From Streptomyces cellulosae (lineage in GTDB: Bacteria > Actinomycetota > Actinomycetes > Streptomycetales > Streptomycetaceae): 64,000 bases of DNA. Below are positions 9,101 through 16,864 of this stretch, one piece after another. The translations under genes were made by a program, and so were the position numbers. Each line of letters opens with the position of its first letter. Position 1 is the first letter of the stretch. The notes below the pieces were generated by a model. The model saw nothing but the letters and a program-made list of their open reading frames with translations, was not told the DNA's origin and searched no databases. Location: contig NZ_JOEV01000012.1 of the NCBI RefSeq assembly GCF_000721105.1, positions 62,001 to 126,000 on the forward strand, read 5' to 3'.

Positions 9101-9765
9101 GCGAGTTCGCGGCGGGCGGCGGCCGCCTCGGGGACCTTGCGCAGGTCCGCGTTGGTGAGCTTGGCGCCCTCCAGCGTGCGCAGCAGCGCGGCGTCGTACC
9201 CGCGCAGATCCTCAGGCCGTACGAGGTGTTCGGCGAGCTCGGCGTCGAGGGCGAGGAGATCGCTGACCAGGTCGGCGAAGGAGCGGGTCAGCGCCGGGTA
9301 GGGGCCCGGGGCTTCGCGCAGCACGCGCGCGGCGAGCTGGTAGCGGGTGGCGTCGGCGAGCAGGCGGGAGGTCGGCTCCAGTCCGATGCGCAGGCCGTGG
9401 TCGGTCAGCAGGCGTCCCGCGAAGGCGTGGTACGTCGAAATCACGGGCTCGCCCGGCGGATTGTCCGGGTCGATGACGTCGGGGTCGGTGACGCCCGCCT
9501 TGATCAGTGCCTTGCGGACGCGTTCGGCGAGTTCCCCGGCGGCCTTGTTGGTGAAGGTGAGGCCGAGCACCTGTTCGGGAGCGACCTGGCCGGTGCCGAC
9601 CAGCCACACCACCCGTGCCGCCATCACCGTGGTCTTGCCGGAGCCGGCGCCGGCCACGATCACCTGCGGGGCGGGCGGCGCGATGATGCAGGCCGTCTGC
9701 TCCGGGGTGAACGGGATGCCGAGGAGCTCCTTGAGCTGATCGGGATCGGTGATACGGGCGGGCAT
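6118..9765 (-). CDS. adnB: AdnB-like helicase-nuclease subunit (UvrD/REP motor plus RecB-type nuclease)
   Basis: The 1215-residue second subunit of the actinobacterial AdnAB double-strand-break resection machine. N-terminal motor: Walker A AGAGSGKT (38-45), TFTNKAAGEL, LLDEYQDTS (about 266-274), YGWRGA, and HKSKGLEWD further on. C-terminal RecB-like PD-(D/E)XK nuclease: TRFHAWVESRF, GRIDAVY, then EIVDWKTS near residue 1128 with the catalytic Asp and Lys. Between motor and nuclease is an acidic, Pro-rich, low-complexity segment (about 842-965). ATG 9765 gives a typical MPARITDPDQLKELL start. adnA lies 106 bases upstream on the same strand, the order seen in mycobacteria. In-frame sequence upstream of 9765 is antisense to nothing recognisable and was left out. 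Confidence 0.93.
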   Translation of the reverse strand: MPARITDPDQLKELLGIPFTPEQTACIIAPPAPQVIVAGAGSGKTTVMAARVVWLVGTGQVAPEQVLGLTFTNKAAGELAERVRKALIKAGVTDPDVIDPDNPPGEPVISTYHAFAGRLLTDHGLRIGLEPTSRLLADATRYQLAARVLREAPGPYPALTRSFADLVSDLLALDAELAEHLVRPEDLRGYDAALLRTLEGAKLTNADLRKVPEAAAARRELADLVVRYRAAKRERDLLDFGDQIALSAQLAQIPEVGPILRDEFRVVLLDEYQDTSVAQRILLAGLFGAGTGHPVTAVGDPCQAIYGWRGASVANLDDFPEHFAHPDGRPATRQALSENRRSGGRLLDLANGLAEPLRAMHAGVQALRPAPGAERDGTVRCALLPTHAEEIGWIADSIAHLVNTGKAPGEIAVLCRTATDFAEIQGALVARDVPVEVVGLSGLLHLPEIADLVAVCEVLQDPGANASLVRLLTGPRWRIGPRDLALLGRRARFLVSHARVDGDDDPDRRLAEAVEGVDPSEVISLADALDTFLETPFDGDGDDDGLPFSTDARVRFARLATELRDLRRSLADPLMDVLHRVLAVTGLEVELSASPHALAARRRETLSNFLDVAASFAAGDNEASLLAFLGFLRTAAQYEKGLDNALPGGENTVKVLTAHKSKGLEWDVVAVPGLVTGTFPSSQGREKWTSQGKVLPHELRGDADTLPDVDSWDPRGLKAFQEAMKEHQHTEELRLGYVTFTRPRSLLLGSGHWWGPTQKKPRGPSGFLQALYEHCAAGHGEIEAWADKPAEDEENPVLHKESADQVWPLPLDERALARRRAAAETVLAHLEHLASHTDGHATATHDPDSYDDPDWPVPPEEEPLREDIRYEDARDEEGPFPDENPFLDEDPFVDDAPFAGEDPAAWDDWGPDRPTVPHQAAAPDSAPATTEHPRPESPRLTERPHTTPARPHPEPARPHPTGPGRTPLTPEEARTIASWDRDLDALTGELLRARQSVTDVPLPASLTASQLMRLAADPDGLAQELARPMPSPPQPAARRGTRFHAWVESRFEALTLPMLEPEELPGSEAEIADERDLETLKDAFERTDYAQRTPYRVETPFQLAIAGRVVRGRIDAVYKEGHGEAATYEIVDWKTSRTRTADPLQLAVYRLAWAEQQGVPLESVTATFLYVRSGEVVRPDDLPDRAALERLLLEDPEQEEPGGEKPHDEDVSAGR

Positions 9766-9871
9766 GTCGCAGAGGCTAGCGGCGGCCACTGACAGTGGAG
9801 GCCGCATCGTCCCCGGGGGTATGGAGAAACGCAGGTCAGCACGTGTGGTGCGACGGATCACACCAGTGCGC

Positions 9872-12800
9872 TCACTCCACCACGTGCCGTCCCTCGGGTT
9901 GCGCGCTGCACGACGCCCGGAACGCGCAGTGCGTGCAGTGCTGGCCGGCGCTCGGCGTGAACCGTTCGTCGAGGACCTTGCCGGCGGCCGTGGCCAGCAG
10001 GTCGCCGACCCACTCGCCCTCCAGCGGCTCCTGTGCCTGCACCTTGGGCAGGGTCTCGCCGCCGTCCCGCCTGGCGGCGCCCTGACGCAGCTGGACGAGT
10101 TCGGCGCCGCCCGGTTCGGGGCGCACGCCGTCGAAGGCGTCGTCGACCGCGCCCTCGCGGACGGCGAGTTGGTAGACGGCGAGCTGGGGGTGGTGCTCCA
10201 CCTCCTTCGCGGTGGGCGCGTGTTTGCCGGTCTTGAAGTCGACGACGTAGGCACGGCTCTCGGCGTCCGCCTCGACACGGTCCATGGAGCCGCGGATGCG
10301 CACCTCGTAGTCACCGGCTTCGAGGGTGACGTCGAAGTCGTGCTCGCTGGCGACCGGCGTGCGCCCGGTGCGGTCCATGACGTGCCACTTCAGGAAGCGT
10401 TCGAGCGCCACGCGCGCGTTGTCCTTCTCCTGCGCCGACTTCCACGGCGCGTCGAACGCGAGCGCGTTCCACACGGAGTCGAGGCGTTCCATGAGGACGT
10501 CGAGGTCGGCCGGGGTGCGTCCGGAGGCGACCTCGTCGGCGAGGACGTGCACCACGTTGCCGAAGCCCTGCGCGACCGTCGCGGGCGCGTCGGCCTTGAC
10601 CTCGCGACCCAGGAACCACTGCAGGGCGCAGGTGTTGGCGAGCTGGTCGAGGGCGCTTCCGGAGAGCACGACGGGCTGGTCGCGGTTGCGCAGCGGCACT
10701 TTGCTCTCGGTCGGTTCGAACATGCCCCACCACCTGTAGGGGTGGGCGGACGGCACCAGCGGGCGGCCGTCCTCGTCGGCGAGGGCGGCGAGGCGGGCCA
10801 GACGGCGGGCGGCGGCCTCCCTGAGGGTGTCGGACACACGCGGGTCGACCGTCGTGGCGCGCAGTTCGGCGACCAGGGAGGCGACGGCCAGCGGGCGGCG
10901 CGGACGGCCCGTGACGTCCTTGGGTTCGACGCCGAGTTCGGTGAGGAAGCGGGAGGGCTGATCGCCGTCGTCCGCGGGCGCCTTCACCGCCGTGACGACC
11001 AGGCGCTCCCGCGCGCGCGTGGCGGCCACATAGAAGAGGCGGCGCTCCTCGGCGAGCAGCGCGCCCGGGGTGAGCGGTTCGGCGAGGCCGTCGCGGCCGA
11101 TGCGGTCGGCCTCCAGCAGCGAGCCGCGGCGACGCAGGTCGGGCCACAGTCCCTCCTGGACGCCCGCGACGACGACCAGGCGCCACTGAAGGCCCTTGGA
11201 GCGGTGCGCGGTCATCAGGCGGACGGCGTCAGGGCGTACGGCACGCCGGGTGAGCGTGTCGGCGGCGATGTCCTCGGCGTCGATCTCCGCGAGGAAGTTC
11301 AGGGCACCGCGGCCGCCGGTGCGCTCCTCCGCGCGCGCGGCGGTGGCGAACAGCGCGCAGACGGCGTCCAGGTCACGGTCGGCGTTGCGTCCGGCCGCGC
11401 CGCCGCGCCGGGCGGCACGCTCCAGACGCGTGGGCCACGGCGTGCCCTCCCACAGGTCCCACAGCGCCTCCTCGGCCGTGCCACCGCCGGCGAGACGCTC
11501 ACGGGCCTTCCTGAGCAGCGCGCCGAGCCGTTGAGCGCCCCGCGCGTACCCGGGGTCGTGCACGGCCAGCCGCTCCGGTTCGGCCAGTGCCCGCGCGAGC
11601 AGCTCGTCCGAGGGCGGTGGCAGGGGGTTGCCGGCGGCCCGCTCCTCGTCGCGCAGGGCCCGTCCGAGGCGGCGGAGATCGGCGGCGTCCATGCCCGCGA
11701 GGGGGGAGACGAGCAGAGTGAGGGCGGTCTCGGTGTCGAGCCAGCAGGTGTCCGGTTCCGGTTCCTCGGCCTCTGGATCGCCGAAGGGCTCGTCGGTGCG
11801 TGCCGCCTCCGCCGCGGCCACCGCCCGCAGTGCCGTCAGCAGCGGTGCCACCGCGGGTTCGTGCCGCAGGGGCAGGTCGTCACCGTCGATGTCCAGGGGG
11901 ACGCCGGCCGCGGTGAGCGCACGGCGGACCGTCGGGATGGTGCGGGCGCCCGCGCGCACCAGAACGGCCATCTCGCTCCAGGGCACGCCGTCCTCCAGGT
12001 GGGCCCTGCGGAGGATGTCGGCGACGTTGTCCAGCTCGGTGCCGGGGGTCGGGTACGTGTACACCTCGACGCGTCCGCCGTCCCGTACCGGAGTGAGCTC
12101 CCGGTGGGCGCGCACCTTGTCGCCCGGAAGGCGGGTCAGCGGCATGCGCTGGGTCAGCAGCCGGGTCGCGGCCAGCAGCGCGGCGCCGGAACGACGGGAG
12201 GTGCGCAAGACCTCCACGGGCGCGGGGCGGCCGTCCGCGCGCGGGAAGTCACGCGGGAACTCGAGGATGCCGTTCACGTCCGCCCCCCGGAAGGCGTAGA
12301 TCGACTGGTCGGGATCGCCGAAGGCGACGAGGGTGCGGCCGTCGCCGGCGAGGGCGTGCAACAGCCTGACCTGTGCCGGGTCGGTGTCCTGGTACTCGTC
12401 GACGAAGACGGCGTCGTACTGGGCGGCGAGCCGTGCGGCGACCTCGGGGCGGTGGGCGAGGAGGACGGCGCGGTGGACCAGTTCGGCGTAGTCGAGCACG
12501 CCTTGGAGGTCCATGACGTCGAGGTACTCGGCGAGGAAGGCGGCGGCTGCGCGCCAGTCGGGGCGGCCGCTGCGGCGGGCGAAGGCGTCCAGGGTGCCGG
12601 GGTCCAGGCCCAGTTCGCGGCTGCGGGCCAGGACCGCGCGTACCTCGTCGGCGAAACCACGGGTGGTCAGGCAGGCGCGCAGTTCGTCGGGCCAGCGCAC
12701 GTGCGCCAGGCCGATCCGCTCCAGGTCGGGCTGGCCGGCGAGCAGTTCACGGACGGCGACGTCCTGCTCGGGGCCGGACAGCAGCCTCAGGGGCTCGACG

Positions 12801-13198
12801 AACAGGTCGGTGTCCTGGTGGGCGCGGACCAGGGCGTAGCAGAACGAGTGGAAGGTCGTCGCCTGGGGCGCGCGGGCGGCTCCTATGCGCAGCGCCATGC
12901 GGTCGCGCAGTTCGACGGCCGCCTTGCGGCTGAACGTCAGCACCAGGACACGCGCGGGGTCCCCTCCCCGGGCGATCCGCGCCGCCACCGACTCGACGAG
13001 GGTTGTGGTCTTGCCGGTGCCCGGACCTGCGAGGACGAGCAGCGGGCCGCTCCGGTGGTCAACCACGGAGCGTTGTGGGGCGTCAAGACGAGGGGGATCC
13101 ACCCGGGCCGGCGGGGTACGCACCAGTCGGTAAGCGCCACGGTTCCCCTGTCGCACCTGGGTGTGCGGCAGACGCCTGGGGGAGGAAGAGGAGCTCAC
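9872..13198 (-). CDS. adnA: AdnA-like helicase-nuclease subunit with Fe-S-type cysteines
   Basis: The 1108-residue partner of AdnB in double-strand-break end processing. Motor motifs: Walker A AGPGTGKT (57-64), TFSRKAAVELR, VFVDEYQDTD (about 264-273), QSIYAFRGAD, HRSKGLQWR. The C-terminal nuclease has YVVDFKTGKHAP near residue 986. A single Cys in NTCALQWFLG (about 856) and three in the C-terminal GQHCTHCAFRASC (about 1085-1098) make the C...CxxCx5C pattern that holds an Fe-S cluster in AddB and Cas4 nucleases. The start is GTG 13198 (VSSSSSPRR). It heads the adnA-adnB pair. A plain UvrD-like helicase is excluded by the nuclease domain. Confidence 0.93.
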   Translation of the reverse strand: MSSSSSPRRLPHTQVRQGNRGAYRLVRTPPARVDPPRLDAPQRSVVDHRSGPLLVLAGPGTGKTTTLVESVAARIARGGDPARVLVLTFSRKAAVELRDRMALRIGAARAPQATTFHSFCYALVRAHQDTDLFVEPLRLLSGPEQDVAVRELLAGQPDLERIGLAHVRWPDELRACLTTRGFADEVRAVLARSRELGLDPGTLDAFARRSGRPDWRAAAAFLAEYLDVMDLQGVLDYAELVHRAVLLAHRPEVAARLAAQYDAVFVDEYQDTDPAQVRLLHALAGDGRTLVAFGDPDQSIYAFRGADVNGILEFPRDFPRADGRPAPVEVLRTSRRSGAALLAATRLLTQRMPLTRLPGDKVRAHRELTPVRDGGRVEVYTYPTPGTELDNVADILRRAHLEDGVPWSEMAVLVRAGARTIPTVRRALTAAGVPLDIDGDDLPLRHEPAVAPLLTALRAVAAAEAARTDEPFGDPEAEEPEPDTCWLDTETALTLLVSPLAGMDAADLRRLGRALRDEERAAGNPLPPPSDELLARALAEPERLAVHDPGYARGAQRLGALLRKARERLAGGGTAEEALWDLWEGTPWPTRLERAARRGGAAGRNADRDLDAVCALFATAARAEERTGGRGALNFLAEIDAEDIAADTLTRRAVRPDAVRLMTAHRSKGLQWRLVVVAGVQEGLWPDLRRRGSLLEADRIGRDGLAEPLTPGALLAEERRLFYVAATRARERLVVTAVKAPADDGDQPSRFLTELGVEPKDVTGRPRRPLAVASLVAELRATTVDPRVSDTLREAAARRLARLAALADEDGRPLVPSAHPYRWWGMFEPTESKVPLRNRDQPVVLSGSALDQLANTCALQWFLGREVKADAPATVAQGFGNVVHVLADEVASGRTPADLDVLMERLDSVWNALAFDAPWKSAQEKDNARVALERFLKWHVMDRTGRTPVASEHDFDVTLEAGDYEVRIRGSMDRVEADAESRAYVVDFKTGKHAPTAKEVEHHPQLAVYQLAVREGAVDDAFDGVRPEPGGAELVQLRQGAARRDGGETLPKVQAQEPLEGEWVGDLLATAAGKVLDERFTPSAGQHCTHCAFRASCSAQPEGRHVVE

Positions 13199-13455
13199 GT
13201 GGTTCGCCGGTCCTGGTGGGTGTGCAGTGTGGCCGACCTCCGCGCGGGGAGGACGGTGATCGCGGGATGAGGGGGACGCGTGCAGCCGACGCTACGCCGA
13301 CGAGCGGTGCGGAAGCAGGGCTTCCCCTTCTTCCCGCGGGCCACTCCCGGCACGCACGACCCTCGTCCCACGAACGTACGGCATGCCTCGGACGTCCCCT
13401 GTTTCCCCCGTACGGACCCCGGGGTGCCCTTGGGCCGGTCCGATGGCGGAAGCTG

Positions 13456-13842
13456 TCAGGTGTGACTTTCCGCGCGCTCGCCGCCGTCCCATCGCGCCCG
13501 TCTCATGTCGAGCCGTGGCAGATGGTCCTCGGCGGCCCTGCTCGCCTCCTTCAGAGGCGTGCCCTCCGCTCGGTAGCGGCCGAGCGCCTCCAGTTCGTGG
13601 CCGGGGAGCAGGACGCCGTCCGCGCGGACGACGCGCCACCACGGGACGGCTCCTCCGTAGAGCGACATGACCCGGCCGACCTGACGGGGGCCGCCCTCCT
13701 CCAGCCATTCGGCGACGTCGCCGTAGGTCATCACGCGGCCGGGCGGGATCCGTTCGGCGACGTCGAGGACCCGCTCGGCGTACTCCGGCAGCGCGTCCTC
13801 GTGCTCCGCGCGGACATCGTCCGGAAGGCTCTGCTCGCTCAT
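13456..13842 (-). CDS. Alkyltransferase-like protein (ATL), MGMT family without the catalytic Cys
   Basis: A 128-residue homologue of the DNA-binding domain of O6-methylguanine-DNA methyltransferase. Visible: GRVMTYGDVAEWL (helix-turn-helix part with the Tyr and Arg finger region) and a PWWRVV motif at residues 67-72 where true MGMTs have PCHRV. The alkyl-accepting Cys is Trp 68. In the ATL family this means it flags O6-alkylguanine for nucleotide excision repair without repairing it directly. ATG 13842 (MSEQSL) is preferred; ATG 13851 would add MGR. Its place upstream of adnAB on the same strand fits a DNA-repair block, as with Rv3204 in mycobacteria (from memory). Confidence 0.92.
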   Translation of the reverse strand: MSEQSLPDDVRAEHEDALPEYAERVLDVAERIPPGRVMTYGDVAEWLEEGGPRQVGRVMSLYGGAVPWWRVVRADGVLLPGHELEALGRYRAEGTPLKEASRAAEDHLPRLDMRRARWDGGERAESHT

Positions 13843-14030
13843 CCGTCCCATCCTGCCCCACCCCACCGACAACGTGACGCGCCCGTGACCGTGCGTGCTG
13901 TCCCTCGCTCCGGGGCGGCGCTTCGGGCAGACTGTGCGCCCCGCACGTGCACCCTGATAACCCCGCGTGTCGTTGGGGCATGCCACCATCGTGCGGGCGG
14001 TGACCGGTGATACGAGACCAAGAAGAGGCG

Positions 14031-16796
14031 ATGGAACAGCAGGGTGTGCACCCCGAGGACGCGGAGGGCACCTCTGACGCTTCGTCGCGCCCGGGCGCCG
14101 GTGGCACGGACGGGCAGGACACCGGCGGCTCGGCCGCGAAGGACGCCGTGAAGGAGACTCCCGGCAGCCCGGCGTCCGACGTCGACGAACCGGACGAGGC
14201 GTACGCGGACGAGGTGGAGGGCGACGAACCGCTGCTCCCCGCGCGCGTGCACCGGCCCTCCGATCTCATGCGGCTCCTGATCGGCGTGCTGGCCGTGGCC
14301 GTGCTCCTCGCGGTCGCCGCGTTCGCACACGGCACCACCTCGGGTCTCGAACAGGACATCAACAAGGGCACCGGTCAGGCGCCCGACCTGCTCATCAAGA
14401 TCGCGGGGCTGGCCTCCAGCATCGCGATCCTCCTGGTGCCGGTCGCGTTCGCGATCGAGCGGCTGATCAAACGCGACGGGCTGCGCATCGCGGACGGCGT
14501 GCTCGCGGCGGTCCTGGCACACGGGGTGACCCTCGCCACCGACCTGTGGGTCGCCAAGGCCGCCCCCGGCTCCATCCAGGAGGCGCTCACCCAGCCCTCC
14601 CCCGGTGACATCCACGCCCTCACCGACCCGGTGCACGGCTATCTGGCGCCCGTGATCGCCTATATGACGGCAGTCGGCATGTCACGCAGGCCCCGCTGGC
14701 GTGCGGTGCTGTGGATCGTGCTGACGCTCGACGCCTTCTCGATGCTCGTCACCGGGTACACGACACCGTTCTCGATCATTCTCACCGTGCTCATCGGCTG
14801 GACCGTGGCCTACGGAACGCTGTACGCGGTCGGCTCGCCCAACGTGAGGCCCACCGGGCGGACTCTGATGGCGGGCCTGCGGACCGTGGGCTTCCACCCG
14901 GTGAGCGCCGCCCGCGAGGAGGCCCCCGACACCCCGGAGAACGGCGACCGCGGCAGACGCTACTTCGTCACCCTGGAGGACGGCCCGCCCCTGGACGTGA
15001 CGGTGGTGGACCGGGAGCAGCAGGCGCAGGGGTTCTTCTACCGGGCCTGGCGCAACCTGATGCTGCGCGGCTTGGCCACCCGCAGCAGCCTCCCGTCGCT
15101 GCGGCAGGCTCTGGAGCAGGAGGCCCTGCTCGCGTACGCCGCCATCGCGGCCGGCGCCAACGCGCCCAAGCTGATCGCCACCTCCGAACTGGGCCCCGAC
15201 GCGGTGATGCTCGTCTACGAGCACACCGGCGGGCGCACCCTCGACTCGCTCCCGGACGAGGAGATCACTGACGAACTGCTGTGCGACACCTGGCATCAGG
15301 TGCGTGCCCTGCAGTCCCGGCGCATCGCGCACCGCAGGCTGGTGGGTGAAGCGATCCTGGTGGATCGTTCCGGCAGGGTGATCCTCACCGACCTGCGCGT
15401 CGGCGAGATCGCGGCGGGCGACCTGCTGCTGCGCATGGACATCTCCCAGTTGCTGGTGACCCTCGGCCTGCGGGTGGGCGCCGAGCGCGCGGTGGCCGCC
15501 GCGCTGAGCGTGCTCGGGCCCGACGCCGTGGCCGACTGTCTGCCGATGCTGCAGCCCATCGCGCTGAGCCGCTCCACGCGCGCGACGCTGCGGAGAATGG
15601 CGCGGGAGCGGGCCGAGCGCGAACGTGAGGCGGTCCTGGAGGCGTCCCGGCAGGCCAAGCAGGCCCGTCTGGAGTCCGCGCCGGACGACACCGTGCCCGT
15701 ACTCGAGAAGCCCGACAAGAAGGCCGTGAAGGCCGAGGCGAGGGCCGAGAAACGGGCCATCGACGAGGCCGTGGAGGAGGCGCGGGAGGAGGATCTGCTC
15801 ACCCAGATCCGTCACCAGGTGCTGCTGATCCGCCCGCAGGCACCGGTCGAACCGGCCCGCCTGGAGCGGGTGCGGCCGCGCACGCTGATCAGTTTCATGG
15901 CCGGCGCCATCGGCGCGTACTTCCTGCTGACTCAGCTGACGCACATCGAGTTCGGACCGCTCGTCGCCCACGCCGAGTGGGGCTGGGTGGCCGCGGCCGT
16001 GCTGTTCTCCGCGGCGAGCTACTTCGCGGCGGCGATGGCACTGCTGGGCTTCGTACCCGAACGGGTGCCGTTCCTGCGGGCCGTCGCGGCGCAGGTCGCG
16101 GGGTCCTTCGTGAAGATCGTCGCACCGGCCGCAGTGGGCGGGGTCGCCCTGAACACGCGCTTCCTGCAGCGCTCGGGAGTGCGGCCGGGGCTCGCGGTGG
16201 CGAGTGTCGGCGCATCGCAGTTGTTCGGGCTCGGCTGCCACATCCTGATGCTGCTGTCCTTCGGTTATCTGACCGGCACCGAGAAGACGCCGTCGCTGTC
16301 GCCGTCCCGGACTGTCATCGCGGGCCTGCTGACGGTCGCGGTGCTCGTGCTGGTCGTGACCTCGGTGCCGTTCCTGCGGAAATTCGTCGCCACGCGTGTG
16401 AGGTCGCTGTTCGCGGGCGTCGTGCCGCGCATGCTCGACGTCCTCCAGCGGCCGCAGAAACTGGTCACCGGTATCGGTGGCATGCTGCTGCTGACGGCCT
16501 GCTTCGTGATGTGCCTGGACGCCTCGATCCGGGCGTTCGGCGACCAGACGACCTCGCTCAGCATCGCCAGCGTCGCCGTCGTCTTCCTCGCGGGCAACGC
16601 GCTGGGGTCCGCCGCGCCGACCCCGGGCGGTGTGGGCGCGGTGGAGGCGACCCTGACCGTCGGTCTGATCGCCATCGGCCTCCCCAAGGAGGTCGCCGCG
16701 CCGGCGGTGCTGCTGTTCCGGCTGCTGACCCTGTGGCTGCCGGTGCTGCCGGGCTGGCTCGCCTTCAACCATCTGACCCGCAAAGGCGCGCTGTAG
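14031..16796 (+). CDS. Large MprF/AglD-like integral membrane protein with kinase-like middle domain
   Basis: A 921-residue membrane protein. After an acidic disordered N-terminus (1-75) come about six hydrophobic segments (roughly 81-270). A cytoplasmic domain resembling APH/RIO-type kinases follows (about 330-520), with HRRLVGEAILVD near 433 and ILTDLRVGE, where a working kinase would have HxD and DFG. A Lys/Glu/Ala-rich coiled-coil stretch (520-600) leads to a C-terminal block of about eight TM segments (617-921) of the lysylphosphatidylglycerol synthase TM/flippase family, ending with NALGSAAPTPGGVGAVE, a family hallmark. It probably moves or modifies lipid-linked molecules. No soluble aminoacyl-transfer domain is present, so it should not be called an LPG synthase. 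ATG 14031 has GAGG 4 bases upstream; GTG 14007 is an alternative. Confidence 0.85.
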   Translation: MEQQGVHPEDAEGTSDASSRPGAGGTDGQDTGGSAAKDAVKETPGSPASDVDEPDEAYADEVEGDEPLLPARVHRPSDLMRLLIGVLAVAVLLAVAAFAHGTTSGLEQDINKGTGQAPDLLIKIAGLASSIAILLVPVAFAIERLIKRDGLRIADGVLAAVLAHGVTLATDLWVAKAAPGSIQEALTQPSPGDIHALTDPVHGYLAPVIAYMTAVGMSRRPRWRAVLWIVLTLDAFSMLVTGYTTPFSIILTVLIGWTVAYGTLYAVGSPNVRPTGRTLMAGLRTVGFHPVSAAREEAPDTPENGDRGRRYFVTLEDGPPLDVTVVDREQQAQGFFYRAWRNLMLRGLATRSSLPSLRQALEQEALLAYAAIAAGANAPKLIATSELGPDAVMLVYEHTGGRTLDSLPDEEITDELLCDTWHQVRALQSRRIAHRRLVGEAILVDRSGRVILTDLRVGEIAAGDLLLRMDISQLLVTLGLRVGAERAVAAALSVLGPDAVADCLPMLQPIALSRSTRATLRRMARERAEREREAVLEASRQAKQARLESAPDDTVPVLEKPDKKAVKAEARAEKRAIDEAVEEAREEDLLTQIRHQVLLIRPQAPVEPARLERVRPRTLISFMAGAIGAYFLLTQLTHIEFGPLVAHAEWGWVAAAVLFSAASYFAAAMALLGFVPERVPFLRAVAAQVAGSFVKIVAPAAVGGVALNTRFLQRSGVRPGLAVASVGASQLFGLGCHILMLLSFGYLTGTEKTPSLSPSRTVIAGLLTVAVLVLVVTSVPFLRKFVATRVRSLFAGVVPRMLDVLQRPQKLVTGIGGMLLLTACFVMCLDASIRAFGDQTTSLSIASVAVVFLAGNALGSAAPTPGGVGAVEATLTVGLIAIGLPKEVAAPAVLLFRLLTLWLPVLPGWLAFNHLTRKGAL

Positions 16797-16864
16797 GGGT
16801 GTCCCGCTCCCTCTTACGGCCCGTGCCCCGAGCGTCCGTCCGGGGACAGCTCCAGGATGGGACC

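Noticed and set aside
5851..9792. 1313-codon plus-strand frame opposite adnB
   Set aside because: It mirrors the adnB gene, has valine/glycine/arginine bias from reading GC-rich codons backwards, and shows no domain.
9749..13270. 1173-codon plus-strand frame opposite adnA
   Set aside because: Same artefact; the minus strand holds full helicase and nuclease motifs.
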